A DNA stretch of 57,231 bases. It comes from Onthomonas sp964456525 (GTDB taxonomy: Bacteria; Bacillota; Clostridia; Oscillospirales; Oscillospiraceae). How positions within the stretch are numbered: the first letter of the stretch is position 1; each line of letters opens with the position of its first letter. Shown here piece by piece: positions 28,467-37,174 of this stretch. Where the stretch lies: the NCBI GenBank assembly GCA_964456525.1, contig CAYWAP010000007.1:1-57231 (forward strand), read 5' to 3'. The notes under the pieces were generated by a model, which saw only the letters and a list, made by a program, of their open reading frames with translations, searched no databases and was not told the origin of the DNA. The position numbers and the translations under genes are program-made.

Positions 28467-29793
28467 AATTTCCCTCCTCTTCCTCTGCTCTCTGTTCCCG
28501 GATGTTGTTCAGGGCCTCCGCCGGGTCCCGGACGAACCACAGCTGCCCCAGGAGCGTCTGATCGTCCACAATCCCCTGCAGCTTTGCCACCCGCTCCACA
28601 ATGGCCTCCTCGTCAATGGGCATGCTCAGCGAGAAGACGACGTCCACGTCGCTCACATCCAGCTCGTCCATGCTGCCCATCAAACACAGCCACCGGTTGT
28701 AAAGCCGCATCCGCTCCTTCAGCCCTTCCTCCATCCGGCGCATTTTGTTCTTCACCAGCAGATTCATGGTCATCAGCTTGAGCTTCAGCGCCTGACCGGA
28801 GGCATTGCCGGAAAATTTCTCATCGCTCATATCCACTGTCATCGTCATCTTGTGCATCTCCCGGACCAGATTGTCCGCCAGCACCTGCACAGATGCCTCA
28901 TCAAAGGTCTTCTGGATGTACTCCACCCGGGCGTCCAGCGGCGCGCCGTCCAAAAACTTCTCCTTTGCCAGCCGGCCCTCGTCCCCTTCCCGAAGGGTCA
29001 TGCCAAAGAACACCAGCAGCGCATCCACAAACTTCTTTTTATCCGTCAGGCGGCTGGAGATCAGACTGTCATAGGCGTCGATGAGACTGATAATCTGCTC
29101 AAAGTCCCCTTGCCCTTCTCCGTTGTTCCGATAGGCGATGACAGGGACCTCACCAAAGAAGTGCTCTCTCGTCCCGCCAACCTGGTGAAAAACCGCCGTT
29201 TTCAAATCCGAAGAGCGGTAATCCTTCACCGTTCGGTCTGTGTAGACGGCGGCGTTATAATATCGCTCCCCTGTGACCGTCTCCCGCTGCTCCCACAGGA
29301 CAGCAAAGAGCTTCCTGTGTTCCACCGAATCGTCGCACACCAGAATGCCGTTGGCAGGGCTGATTTTCGCGCTTCTCGGCCGGGGAATCCCCTCGGCGGA
29401 GGCATAACACAGCTCCAGTCCCTCGCCGTAAATGCCCATCTCCCTGCCGATCTCCAAATCCACCCGGCTGATGTGCTGTCTGTCATAGCAGCTGAGCAAC
29501 GGCAGCAGACACAGCCTCTGCCCCTGGGCGTTTTTGGTGTTCCCGTCGTACTTCACCGGCTCCCCCAGATAGTAACCCAGGATCGTATCCACCACATATT
29601 TGGCATAGTTCACCGCCACTCGGACCTCATCGCCGCCGCGCCGCTGCAAAACGGGATGCTTGCCCAGATAGTAGCGCTCCAGCATGCGGTACCGGCCAGC
29701 TGCCCCTTCCGCCTTTTCCACCAGATACCGCAGCACTTCCGGCCGAATCTGTTCCACGTCGGGCACCTCCTCCCGGCTCAAATACCAGATCAA
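28435..29793 (-). CDS. Phage portal protein (SPP1 gp6-like)
   Basis: A portal subunit of 452 residues, forming the ring through which DNA enters the capsid. The SPP1-type core is seen: YYLGKHPVLQRR, VNYAKYVVDTILGYYLGEPV, EIGREMGIYGEG and LIDAYDSLISSR. An acidic C-terminus follows. I place the start at TTG 29793, seven nt after GGAGG and 16 nt past the terminase stop. A longer in-frame start would overlap terminase without a ribosome site. A gp7-like head-morphogenesis gene, common after the portal, is missing. Confidence 0.85.
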   Translation of the reverse strand: MIWYLSREEVPDVEQIRPEVLRYLVEKAEGAAGRYRMLERYYLGKHPVLQRRGGDEVRVAVNYAKYVVDTILGYYLGEPVKYDGNTKNAQGQRLCLLPLLSCYDRQHISRVDLEIGREMGIYGEGLELCYASAEGIPRPRSAKISPANGILVCDDSVEHRKLFAVLWEQRETVTGERYYNAAVYTDRTVKDYRSSDLKTAVFHQVGGTREHFFGEVPVIAYRNNGEGQGDFEQIISLIDAYDSLISSRLTDKKKFVDALLVFFGMTLREGDEGRLAKEKFLDGAPLDARVEYIQKTFDEASVQVLADNLVREMHKMTMTVDMSDEKFSGNASGQALKLKLMTMNLLVKNKMRRMEEGLKERMRLYNRWLCLMGSMDELDVSDVDVVFSLSMPIDEEAIVERVAKLQGIVDDQTLLGQLWFVRDPAEALNNIREQRAEEEEGNYGEKTQETKR

Positions 29794-29809
29794 AATGCAA
29801 CCTCCTTTT

Positions 29810-31063
29810 CTACATTCCCCTGGGCCGCTTCCCGGCCCGCGCACTTCCACGCATCACCACCGTACTCACAAAGTACCGCACCGCGTCCATGCAGTGGTCA
29901 TGGTCTTTCACCGGCTTGTCCACCCCCATTGCCGCAGCCGTCTCATCCCAGACATAGGAGCGAAACTCCTGAATTGTGTTCACGCACGTATCGGAAAAGG
30001 CCAGCTTTCCCTCCCGTAGCAGCTCACTGACCCATCGGATGCCGTCCAGCACCCGGTTGTCCGCACTCTGCACAGACAGCCCCTTTTTTCTCACTTCTGT
30101 GATAAAGCTGGCCGCCGACGGGTCTATTATCACCGAACGGGGATATTTTCCCGACAAAAAAAGCAGCAGGTCCTCTGCATACTCGCCATCGGTCTTTTGC
30201 CGCATCCGTTTGCGGCCGTCCCAGCAGTATTCCTTCCCACAAATCCAGCGCCCATCCCTGGCCCTCTGCCACAGCAGAAATACCGTGGGGTTCCGGGTTC
30301 CGTAATCGACGCTGATATAGCACTCGCCGCACAGATCGGGCAGCTCATGGAGCACATGCCGTTCCATGGAAAAGCCATCGTAGACCAGCCCTTCCGCCGC
30401 CACCCACAGGCCGCGCACATAGCGGTCATAAAACACCCCCGTGTACATCCGTTCATACCGAGCCCGAATGCTGTCGCTCAAAGACGGGTTGTCCTCCATC
30501 GTAAAATGCAGATACAGCACCCGCCGTTCCCGGCATCGCTTTACCCATTCCTGATAAAACCAGTGCTCCGGCCCCTCGGGATTGCAGTTGAACCAAAACT
30601 TGCTACCCTCCACACTGCACCGGGCCAGCGCCTGCTCCACAAAGGACCTGGGCATCAGCGCGACCTCGTCCAGCAGGACGCCGGAAAGGGTCATGCCTTG
30701 AATGAGCATATAGCTGCTCTCATCCTTGCCGCCGAAGAGATAGTAGGTATTGCTGTGAACCCCGTCTGATACGGTAAACCGGTTCTCGCTTCTCCGCTCC
30801 TCAAAGTGGTAAATCCCCTCCAGCCATTGCGGCGCCAAGTCGGTGACATTCCGCCGTAGGGATTCAATGGTCTTGCCGCACAGGGCAAAGCGCGCGCCGT
30901 CAAAGGAAGTCATGCTCCACAGCAGAAACCCCACCGTCATGGACAGGGTCTTTCCGCTGCGCACACTGCCCTCACAGAGAATCCCGTCAAATCCCCGGAA
31001 CTTCTCCCGCTTCCACCAGGTCATGGTCAGCCGCTGTCTGGGACTGAAGCTCCGGTATTGCAT
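29810..31063 (-). CDS. Phage terminase large subunit
   Basis: DNA-packaging ATPase and nuclease of the PBSX/TIGR01547 type, 417 residues. Walker A-like GSVRSGKTL (32-40), Walker B with catalytic Glu in GVLLDEVALM (about 131-140) and the coupling motif after it (FNCNPEG) are present. The RNase H-like nuclease domain shows SVDYGTRNPT, VIIDPSAASF and a late Asp in DHDHCMDAVRYF. ATG at 31063 follows GAGGAGAGCTGG and overlaps the small-subunit gene by 77 nt. All active-site elements seem intact. Confidence 0.9.
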   Translation of the reverse strand: MQYRSFSPRQRLTMTWWKREKFRGFDGILCEGSVRSGKTLSMTVGFLLWSMTSFDGARFALCGKTIESLRRNVTDLAPQWLEGIYHFEERRSENRFTVSDGVHSNTYYLFGGKDESSYMLIQGMTLSGVLLDEVALMPRSFVEQALARCSVEGSKFWFNCNPEGPEHWFYQEWVKRCRERRVLYLHFTMEDNPSLSDSIRARYERMYTGVFYDRYVRGLWVAAEGLVYDGFSMERHVLHELPDLCGECYISVDYGTRNPTVFLLWQRARDGRWICGKEYCWDGRKRMRQKTDGEYAEDLLLFLSGKYPRSVIIDPSAASFITEVRKKGLSVQSADNRVLDGIRWVSELLREGKLAFSDTCVNTIQEFRSYVWDETAAAMGVDKPVKDHDHCMDAVRYFVSTVVMRGSARAGKRPRGM

Positions 31064-31490
31064 CCAGCTCTCCTCTCTCCTCTTCCTCCAACTTGAGGGA
31101 CAAATTGTTTTCCTTTTTTGCCCCGCCTGCGTTGCCGTCGCCCCACTGGTCCGGCCTTCTCTTTTTCAGCCACATGGAGATGGCGCTCATATCCGGCCCC
31201 ACCTGCTTGACGGTTTCAACCTCCTTGCGCTCTCCCTTTGCGCTGATCTCCACCTTTCGCTCCACGTTTTCATAGCCCAGCGCCTTTTTCAGCAGGGCGT
31301 CCTCCACCCGATAGTCCATGGAGTTGTCCAATGCCTCCCGGATGGCCGTGTAACGTCTCTTCCAGGTTCGCAGCACGGCTTCGGAAACGCCCATTCGCTC
31401 TGCAATGTCCGCCTCCCCCAAACCCTCTCGCACCCAACCGCGCAGCAGCACCAGCCCCTCCTGTGTCTGCCATCGATCCGCTCGTTTCAT
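30987..31490 (-). CDS. Phage terminase small subunit
   Basis: A DNA-recognition subunit of 167 residues, first gene of the phage operon. The N-terminal helix-turn-helix (about 20-50: LGEADIAERMGVSEAVLRTWK) and the segment VGPDMSAISMWLKKRRPDQW are typical of clostridial terminase small subunits. It lies about 30 nt downstream of a consensus promoter, so no further phage gene is expected in this transcript upstream. Confidence 0.85.
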   Translation of the reverse strand: MKRADRWQTQEGLVLLRGWVREGLGEADIAERMGVSEAVLRTWKRRYTAIREALDNSMDYRVEDALLKKALGYENVERKVEISAKGERKEVETVKQVGPDMSAISMWLKKRRPDQWGDGNAGGAKKENNLSLKLEEEERGELDAIPELQSQTAADHDLVEAGEVPGI

Positions 31491-31521
31491 CCGCTTCCTC
31501 CTCCCTGGTCTGGATGGGTTG

Positions 31522-31549
31522 ATTATAACACATCTGTTCTATAATTCAA
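31522..31549 (-). promoter_or_regulatory. Promoter of phage structural operon
   Basis: Minus strand TTGAAT (31544-31549), a 16-nt spacer and TATAAT (31522-31527), just upstream of the terminase small subunit. It looks like a host sigma-A promoter. Confidence 0.75.
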
Positions 31550-31920
31550 CTTGCAATTTTCATTTTTCTTCTTATGTATCCCATTTTAACGCATATTTCA
31601 TGTATGATATGCGCATATAGTGCATACATGCCCCACCCTTCCAGAATTTACCGCGTATTTTCACCCCCGCGCGGTTTCAAACTAAAGCTGAATTTTCCAT
31701 CCAGACCTTGTTTGAAACATGTCAACATGCCCAAGTGACGGGTCTTTTTCCGCCATAGGATGTTGATTTTCCTTGCAATCTACAGAGGATTGGGGTGTCA
31801 AATCGCCTTATCTGACGAAAAAGTCCCTCACCATTGGTCACATTTCTCATGTTCAAGCAGGGCCTAACAGCAGTTTGCGGCCAGCTTCGCTGGTCATTTC
31901 AAACGAAAGGACTGATCTTC
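31550..31920. other. AT-rich spacer without genes
   Basis: No credible gene lies between the phage promoter and sleB. The first 200 nt are AT-rich compared with flanking DNA, perhaps a trimmed phage end. I found no direct repeat shared with the other phage boundary near 22343-22360. Confidence 0.5.
31607..31618. promoter_or_regulatory. Palindrome ATATGCGCATAT, operator candidate
   Basis: A perfect 12-bp palindrome, flanked by TGTATG on the left and CATACA on the right, about 60 bp upstream of the terminase promoter -35. It could bind a regulator of the phage operon. Confidence 0.4.
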
Positions 31921-32589
31921 ATGCAGCAGCGCTGCCGCTCACGCATCGCGGTCGTGATGCTCTTCCTATTTCTCATCGCCGTCCTTCTCTTTCCGAGAGC
32001 CGACGCCGCCACCTACCGCCAGGGCTCTTCCGGCGCCACAGTCACCACGATTCAGACAAAATTGAAAAACTGGGGCTACTACGACGGAATCATAGACGGT
32101 ATCTACGGCAGTGCCACTGTGGCCGCCGTAAAATACTTTCAAAATTCCAACGGCCTGACGGCAGACGGGGTTGCTGGCCCATCCACGCTGGAGGCAATGG
32201 GGATTTACTCCACCTCCACCAATGACACCGTCCTCAACGACAGCGACTTCAACCTTCTGGCGCGGGTCATCTCTGCGGAGGCCCGGGGCGAGCCATATAC
32301 GGGACAGGTTGCCGTGGGCGCGGTGATCTTGAACCGCATTGCCCATCCGTCCTTCCCCAATTCCGTCGCCGGCGTCGTCTATGAGCCGGGCGCCTTCACC
32401 TGTATGGTGGACGGACAAATCGATGAACCCGTCGCCGACTCCGCCTACCAGGCGGCCCGGGACGCCCTAAACGGCAGCGATCCCACCGGCGGCGCCATCT
32501 ATTATTTTAACCCCGTCACCGCCACAAGCGCCTGGATCTGGAGCCGGCCTCTGATTACCGTCATCGGCTCCCACCGGTTCTGCGCATAA
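31921..32589 (+). CDS. sleB: Spore cortex-lytic enzyme SleB-like hydrolase
   Basis: A secreted cell-wall hydrolase of 222 residues. The signal peptide (1-29, ending RADA) is followed by a peptidoglycan-binding domain (37-92: GSSGATVTTIQTKLKNWGYY, DGIYGSAT) and a Hydrolase_2 domain (112-220) with presumed catalytic E120 in ISAEARGEP and GAVILNR after it. SleB is a lytic transglycosylase acting on spore cortex muramic lactam during germination, so the host probably sporulates. ATG 31921 follows AAAGGA; a TTG 87 nt upstream would break the signal peptide. No ypeB follows, although the two are often paired. Confidence 0.85.
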   Translation: MQQRCRSRIAVVMLFLFLIAVLLFPRADAATYRQGSSGATVTTIQTKLKNWGYYDGIIDGIYGSATVAAVKYFQNSNGLTADGVAGPSTLEAMGIYSTSTNDTVLNDSDFNLLARVISAEARGEPYTGQVAVGAVILNRIAHPSFPNSVAGVVYEPGAFTCMVDGQIDEPVADSAYQAARDALNGSDPTGGAIYYFNPVTATSAWIWSRPLITVIGSHRFCA

Positions 32590-32609
32590 CACCAAACCAT
32601 CAAAAACAA

Positions 32610-32657
32610 GGGGAACAGACCGAAATGCAGCTGTTGTATTTCGGTCTGTTCCCTTTT
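32610..32657 (+). terminator. sleB terminator
   Basis: A 16-bp stem, GGGAACAGACCGAAAT (32611-32626) with ATTTCGGTCTGTTCCC (32638-32653), followed by TTTT. Confidence 0.85.
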
Positions 32658-32694
32658 ATCATCCGCCCAAATGCGGGGAAATATGAGATTCCAT

Positions 32695-32723
32695 TTGCAC
32701 TTTTTCCCAAAGGGGCGTATACT
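32695..32723 (+). promoter_or_regulatory. ymdB promoter
   Basis: TTGCAC (32695-32700), a 17-nt spacer and TATACT (32718-32723), about 38 nt upstream of the ymdB start. Confidence 0.75.
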
Positions 32724-32760
32724 GTTTTTATTCTGAACGTACAGCGAAAGGGTATCACCT

Positions 32761-33546
32761 ATGCTTCTCCATATTTTGGCAGTGGGCGACGTCGTCTCCG
32801 AAAGCGGTCTGGATTACCTCACCTGCCACCTCCGCTCTTTGAAGCGCCTGCACAGCATCGACTTCACCGTGGTCAACGGGGAAAACGCCGCCGGGGTCGG
32901 TATTACCCCCCGTCAGGCAGAGCACCTGTTTAACGCAGGCGCCGATGTCATGACCCTTGGCAACCACGCCTGGAGCAAAATTCAAATCACGAATTTTTTG
33001 GAGGATAACCGGTACGCCCTCCGTCCGGCCAACTTTGCCAGCCGGCTGCCCGGCCGGGGCTGGGGTATCTTCGAGGGTCCCCGGGGCTCCCGCATCGCCG
33101 TTATCAATCTCGTCGGACGGGTGTCCATGGATCCCAATGTGGACAACCCCTTCACCACGGCGGACGCCATCCTGAAACAATTGGATGGTGAGGCGGACGT
33201 TGTGCTGGTGGATTTTCACGCCGAGGCCACCAGCGAAAAGCTGGCCATGGGCTGGTATCTGGACGGACGGGTTTCCGCCCTCTGGGGCACCCATACCCAT
33301 GTCCCCACCGCCGACCCCCAGCTCCTCCCCAGGGGAACCGGCTATATCACCGACCTGGGCATGACCGGCCCTTCCCAATCGGTGCTTGGCATCCGTCCCG
33401 AGGACTCCATCAATAAATTTTTGGGCGGCCTTCCCCGCCATTATGAGGCGGCAAAGGGGCCATGCAAAATGAACGCCGTCCTTTTCACTGTAGACACTCA
33501 GACCCGCCGCTGCACCGCAGTGGAACGCATTGATATTTCCGATTGA
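32761..33546 (+). CDS. ymdB: YmdB-family metallophosphoesterase
   Basis: A TIGR00282/YmdB protein of 261 residues. Metal and active-site motifs in order: LAVGDVVSESG (6-16), VVNGENAAGG-like VVNGENAAGVGI (37-48), TLGNHAWS (about 66-73), VDFHAEATSEK (about 150) and GTHTHVPTAD (about 176-185). Family members hydrolyse 2',3'-cyclic nucleotides and influence sporulation and biofilm choices in Bacillus. ATG 32761; the ribosome site is modest (AAAGGG). It begins a run of three closely spaced genes with lepB and a NUDIX hydrolase. Confidence 0.9.
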   Translation: MLLHILAVGDVVSESGLDYLTCHLRSLKRLHSIDFTVVNGENAAGVGITPRQAEHLFNAGADVMTLGNHAWSKIQITNFLEDNRYALRPANFASRLPGRGWGIFEGPRGSRIAVINLVGRVSMDPNVDNPFTTADAILKQLDGEADVVLVDFHAEATSEKLAMGWYLDGRVSALWGTHTHVPTADPQLLPRGTGYITDLGMTGPSQSVLGIRPEDSINKFLGGLPRHYEAAKGPCKMNAVLFTVDTQTRRCTAVERIDISD

Positions 33547-33561
33547 TTCCGGAGGCAATCC

Positions 33562-34155
33562 ATGAGCAATCAAACCAAACTTCCCCGGCCATCCTGGCAT
33601 CAAAGTCTCTATGAGTGGATCGAGACGTTAACTGCGGTGGTGGCCTTTGTCGTCCTGCTGTTCACCTTCTTTTTCATGGTCATTGGCGTCTCTGGCAACA
33701 GCATGTATCCCACCCTTCACGATCAGGATCTGCTGTTGGTTCAGCGCATCGCCTATACGCCGGAGCAGGGGGATATTGTCATCCTCCGCAAGGATACCTT
33801 TACGGACCAGGCCATTGTCAAGCGCGTCATCGCCACCGAAGGCCAGAGCGTGGAAATTGACTATGACACCAACACCGTCTATGTAGATGGCGTAGCTCTG
33901 GAGGAAGATTATCTGAATTTCACCAACGACGGCTTAGATCTCTCCCTTTATGGAGATGATTACATGGTAGAGCGCCAGGGCATGGTCTATTCCAGCTTTG
34001 TTGTCCCCGAAAATTGTATCTTTGTCATGGGCGACAACCGCAACGGCTCCACAGACAGCCGCTATGCCGAACTTGGCATGGTAGACACCCGTTATGTCAT
34101 CGGCAAAGCCATCGCCGTGTTTTTCCCCTTTAGCGACGCCAAACTTTTGAATTGA
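33562..34155 (+). CDS. lepB: Signal peptidase I
   Basis: A membrane serine protease of 197 residues that removes signal peptides from exported proteins. One N-terminal transmembrane helix (about 22-44) is followed by the S26 core: catalytic S47 in GNSMYPTL, K87 in IVKRVIA, and the box MGDNRNGSTDSR (about 160-171). The gene is 15 nt downstream of ymdB with GGAGG before ATG 33562. The window encodes at least six exported proteins with cleavable or lipobox signals; this is the general type I peptidase or one of several paralogues. Confidence 0.93.
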   Translation: MSNQTKLPRPSWHQSLYEWIETLTAVVAFVVLLFTFFFMVIGVSGNSMYPTLHDQDLLLVQRIAYTPEQGDIVILRKDTFTDQAIVKRVIATEGQSVEIDYDTNTVYVDGVALEEDYLNFTNDGLDLSLYGDDYMVERQGMVYSSFVVPENCIFVMGDNRNGSTDSRYAELGMVDTRYVIGKAIAVFFPFSDAKLLN

Positions 34156-34164
34156 GGTTTTTCT

Positions 34165-34734
34165 ATGCCCGAATACGTCGATCTCTACGACCAGAATCAT
34201 CAGGCCACCGGCCGTGTCCATGACCGCGCCCTCCCCCTGCCGGAGGGCGCCTGCACCATGGTCGTCTCATACTGGGTGCGCGACGCCGCGGGCCGTCTGC
34301 TGCTGGAGCAGCGCAGTCCTCAAAAGTACTGGTTTCCCGGCCTTTGGGAGTGCGGCGGCGGCGGAGCGCAGGCCGGTGAAACCGGTTATGACGCCGTCAC
34401 CCGGGAACTGACCGAGGAGACCGGTCTGACCCCGCCCCCCACCGCCTGGCGTTTTCTGGGCGAGCTGGAAAACCGGGAAAGCCTTTATGACGAAACCCTG
34501 GATCGTGAGGTTTTCTTTCACCATTGGAACCTGACCTATCTGGTCACGCTGGACACGGAGCAGCCCCCGCTGCACCTCCAATCCGATGAGATCGCCGGTT
34601 TCCGCTGGTTCACCCCGGAAGAGCTGGACGCCTTTTGTGAAACAGGTTCTGTCACCGCCTATTCCCGCCGCCTGTGGAAAACCTACCGCGGCCTGCTCAC
34701 CTCCCCCATTCCAAATACAAAAAAGAGATCCTAG
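34165..34734 (+). CDS. NUDIX hydrolase
   Basis: A NUDIX hydrolase of 189 residues. The full box is at 66-88 (G-x5-E-x7-REL-x-EE-x-GL: E72, R80, E81, E84, E85). The N-terminal extension with LYDQNHQATGRVHDRALPLP and an overall layout like isopentenyl-diphosphate isomerase-type or YfcD-type NUDIX proteins point to a cytosolic diphosphate hydrolase. Substrate cannot be read from sequence. It begins 9 nt after lepB, with a weak ribosome site, and ends the group. Confidence 0.85.
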   Translation: MPEYVDLYDQNHQATGRVHDRALPLPEGACTMVVSYWVRDAAGRLLLEQRSPQKYWFPGLWECGGGGAQAGETGYDAVTRELTEETGLTPPPTAWRFLGELENRESLYDETLDREVFFHHWNLTYLVTLDTEQPPLHLQSDEIAGFRWFTPEELDAFCETGSVTAYSRRLWKTYRGLLTSPIPNTKKRS

Positions 34735-34932
34735 CCTGTCAATTTTCCCTTTTCGGCCCTGGTTGGAAATCAGAGATGTGACCAATGGCGCGGATTTTTC
34801 CGCCGGACAGGGCCATTTGACGCAGCAATATTTGGTCTATTGTAAAGAAGCCTGGCCCAGTACGGCGGGAAACGCCCCGCCGTACTGGCATGTTGGCAGT
34901 TTGCAAACAAGGCTTTAAGGAGGCTCATTTTT
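34735..34932 (+). promoter_or_regulatory. Leader with 13-bp hairpin before aldo/keto reductase
   Basis: CCAGTACGGCGGG (34857-34869) pairs with CCCGCCGTACTGG (34876-34888). No T-run follows. A TTGACG hexamer near 34818 could be the -35 of a promoter. The hairpin would lie in the 5' leader of the reductase gene. Confidence 0.4.
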
Positions 34933-36120
34933 ATGCAATATCGCACGGACAAACATGGCAGCTCCCTCTCCGTCCTGGGCTTTGGCTGTATGCGCTTTCC
35001 CCGCACCCGGTCCAAGCAGATCGACATGGCCAAAACCGAGCAGCAAATCCTCGCCGCCGCCCAGGCAGGGGTGAATTACTTCGACACCGCCTACATCTAC
35101 CCCGGCAGTGAGGCCGCGCTGGGCGAAATTCTGGAAAAAAACCACCTGCGCGATCAGGTGAACATTGCCACCAAACTCCCCCACTACCTGCTGAAAAAAC
35201 CCGGGGACATGGAGCGCTTCTTTCAGGAACAGCTGCAGCGGCTGCGCACAGATCACGTGGATTACTACCTGATGCACATGCTGCCGGACATCGCCACCTG
35301 GGAGCGCCTGGACAAGCTGGGCATCCGGGGCTGGCTGGCGGAGAAAGTCGCCGCCGGGGCCATCGGCAACGTGGGCTTTTCCTACCACGGCAACAGCAAC
35401 ACCTTTATAGAGCTGATCGACGCCTATGATTGGGATTTCTGCCAGATTCAGTACAACTATATCGACGAACACACCCAGGCAGGCCGCCGGGGGCTGGAGT
35501 ATGCCCATTCCCGCGGATTGCCCGTCATCATCATGGAGCCATTGCGGGGCGGACGGCTGGTAAACCTGCTGCCGGAGCAGGCCGTGGAGCGGTTCCGGGA
35601 GGCAGACCCCAATCGCTCCCCGGCGGAGTGGGGCCTGCGGTGGCTTTACGATCAAAAGGAAGTCACCGTCGTCCTCTCCGGCATGAACAGTCTGGAAATG
35701 GTGGAGGAAAACTGCCGCGTCGCCTCCCAATCTCCCCCGGGCTGCCTGAGCGAGGCGGATTTTGCGGTCTATGCCGACGTGGTCCGGGCGATCAACCACA
35801 CCGTCAAGGTCAACTGCACCGGCTGCGCTTACTGCATGCCCTGCCCCCAGGGCGTGGATATCCCCGGCTGCTTCCGGGCCTATAATGAGCGCTACAGCGA
35901 GGGGTTCTATACCGGGATGAAGGAATATCTCATGACCACCACCCTCCGGGGAAAACGAGCCAACGCCAGCCGCTGCATTGCGTGCGGCCGCTGTGAGCGC
36001 CACTGTCCCCAACAAATCCACATCCGGGACGAGCTAAAAAACGTCTCCAAAACCATGGAAAACCCCATCTACAAGACCGTGTCCGGCCTTGTATCCCTCT
36101 TTGGCCACTTTGACAAGTGA
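34933..36120 (+). CDS. Aldo/keto reductase with C-terminal ferredoxin domain
   Basis: A fused oxidoreductase of 395 residues. Residues 1-285 form the aldo/keto reductase barrel with D51 and Y54 (FDTAYIY), K81 and H115. The C-terminal part holds two 4Fe-4S cysteine clusters, CTGCAYCMPCP and CIACGRCERHCP. Such fusions are common in anaerobic Clostridia and suggest coupling of carbonyl reduction to ferredoxin-type electron flow; the substrate is unknown. ATG 34933 follows AAGGAGG. Transcription ends at a bidirectional hairpin. Confidence 0.88.
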   Translation: MQYRTDKHGSSLSVLGFGCMRFPRTRSKQIDMAKTEQQILAAAQAGVNYFDTAYIYPGSEAALGEILEKNHLRDQVNIATKLPHYLLKKPGDMERFFQEQLQRLRTDHVDYYLMHMLPDIATWERLDKLGIRGWLAEKVAAGAIGNVGFSYHGNSNTFIELIDAYDWDFCQIQYNYIDEHTQAGRRGLEYAHSRGLPVIIMEPLRGGRLVNLLPEQAVERFREADPNRSPAEWGLRWLYDQKEVTVVLSGMNSLEMVEENCRVASQSPPGCLSEADFAVYADVVRAINHTVKVNCTGCAYCMPCPQGVDIPGCFRAYNERYSEGFYTGMKEYLMTTTLRGKRANASRCIACGRCERHCPQQIHIRDELKNVSKTMENPIYKTVSGLVSLFGHFDK

Positions 36121-36133
36121 ACCCCCTGTAAGC

Positions 36134-36165
36134 ACAAAAGGCTGCCCTCTCGGACAGCCTTTTGT
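36134..36165. terminator. Bidirectional terminator
   Basis: ACAAAAGGCTG (36134-36144) pairs with CAGCCTTTTGT (36155-36165) between two convergent genes. Confidence 0.75.
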
Positions 36166-36237
36166 CGTCTCTATTGAATTGTCACTGGTTTTCCCGCGCC
36201 AGTCCCGCTATACCGCGGCCCGGCCCACCGGGGGGAA

Positions 36238-37017
36238 TCAGGCAACTTTCACCCGCTCCGCCGCCAGCGCCAGCAGAATCCGGCTCACGTCTTCGCGCAG
36301 AACCCAATCCACATGCGCCCGCTCTTCCGGGCCGCTGCTGCGGCCCAACCGCTGGGATACCACCAGCAGCGTCGCGCCATTGCATCCCATTTTGGCCATG
36401 CAGCGGCTGAACAGGCTGCTATACTGATCCATCGCTTCCGCGCCGCTTCTCAGCACGGCCTCCATCTGCACCTGCACGGCCATACGGGTCTGGCAGGAGA
36501 AGACAATCCGGGTGTTGGTATGAATATTCTGCTGGTAAGCCGCCTTGTTAATCCACATAACGCCTCTGGGCGGTGTACGGCGCGCCTCCATATCCAGTTC
36601 CTCATGGGACGGCTCCAGATACTGGAGGGGATCGCCTCCGTGAATCACTTTATTGGGCACAATCAGGCTGCCCGCTTTCAGTTCCTGGTTCAACGCGGTG
36701 GCCTGGTCCAAAAACAGCACGCGGGAACAATCCAGCTCTGCAATGGACAGCACGCTGTCCATCACGCCGCCGCACAGGCCGGTGCAAACCCATGCGATTC
36801 GCAGTTCCCCGCTGATCACCAGATACTGTCCCACACCGCGGCAGGTAATCTGTACATTCGGATTCCCCTGGAGAACGTCCTCCGGACGCCATGCAGGAGA
36901 GAAAACAATCAAATCATAGTGCTCCTTAGGCAGAATGCCTGCATGCACGTCGGGAGTGTTGGTCAGGTCAGAATGGATCGGGAAAACGTTCATTTTCTTA
37001 GAGTCCATATTGATCAT
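36238..37017 (-). CDS. Nucleoside phosphorylase-like protein
   Basis: A 259-residue protein that resembles the PNP/UDP phosphorylase superfamily. Visible pieces are a phosphate-loop-like strand (CRGVGQYLVISGELRIAWV), CTGLCGGVMDSVLSIAEL, then FLDQATALNQELKAGSLIVPNKVIHGGDPLQYLEPS, where the family has its Gly-Ala-Gly strand and VP motif. Several canonical motifs are degenerate, so catalytic activity is uncertain and a ligand-binding or salvage role is possible. ATG 37017 follows GAAAGGAGCTAATT. It has a consensus promoter and a leader of about 150 nt. Confidence 0.6.
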   Translation of the reverse strand: MINMDSKKMNVFPIHSDLTNTPDVHAGILPKEHYDLIVFSPAWRPEDVLQGNPNVQITCRGVGQYLVISGELRIAWVCTGLCGGVMDSVLSIAELDCSRVLFLDQATALNQELKAGSLIVPNKVIHGGDPLQYLEPSHEELDMEARRTPPRGVMWINKAAYQQNIHTNTRIVFSCQTRMAVQVQMEAVLRSGAEAMDQYSSLFSRCMAKMGCNGATLLVVSQRLGRSSGPEERAHVDWVLREDVSRILLALAAERVKVA

Positions 37018-37170
37018 AATTAGCTCCTTTCAAAATCAGGAAGCATTGCTTCCATGCCGGAAACGCGTCCGGCCGCCAAACCTGCCGGCATCAGAGAACT
37101 GAGCGTCCAGCTCTGTAAAAATTTTTTACATTAGAATGTTGCTCTGTAATCGTTATCACCGCAGGTTTTC
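37018..37170 (-). promoter_or_regulatory. Structured 5' leader of phosphorylase-like gene
   Basis: About 150 nt of leader contain ATGCCGG...CCGGCAT pairing and a small GGAAGC-AAT-GCTTCC hairpin just before the ribosome site. It does not match a riboswitch class I know. Function unknown. Confidence 0.4.
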
Positions 37171-37174
37171 ACGA

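Noticed and set aside
26988..30030. Two long plus-strand frames opposite capsid, scaffold and portal genes
   Set aside because: Shadows of GC-rich coding sequence; the opposite strand has clear virion genes with ribosome sites.
22343..31920. att direct repeats flanking the phage module
   Set aside because: I compared both borders by eye and found no shared repeat; no tRNA gene lies at either side.
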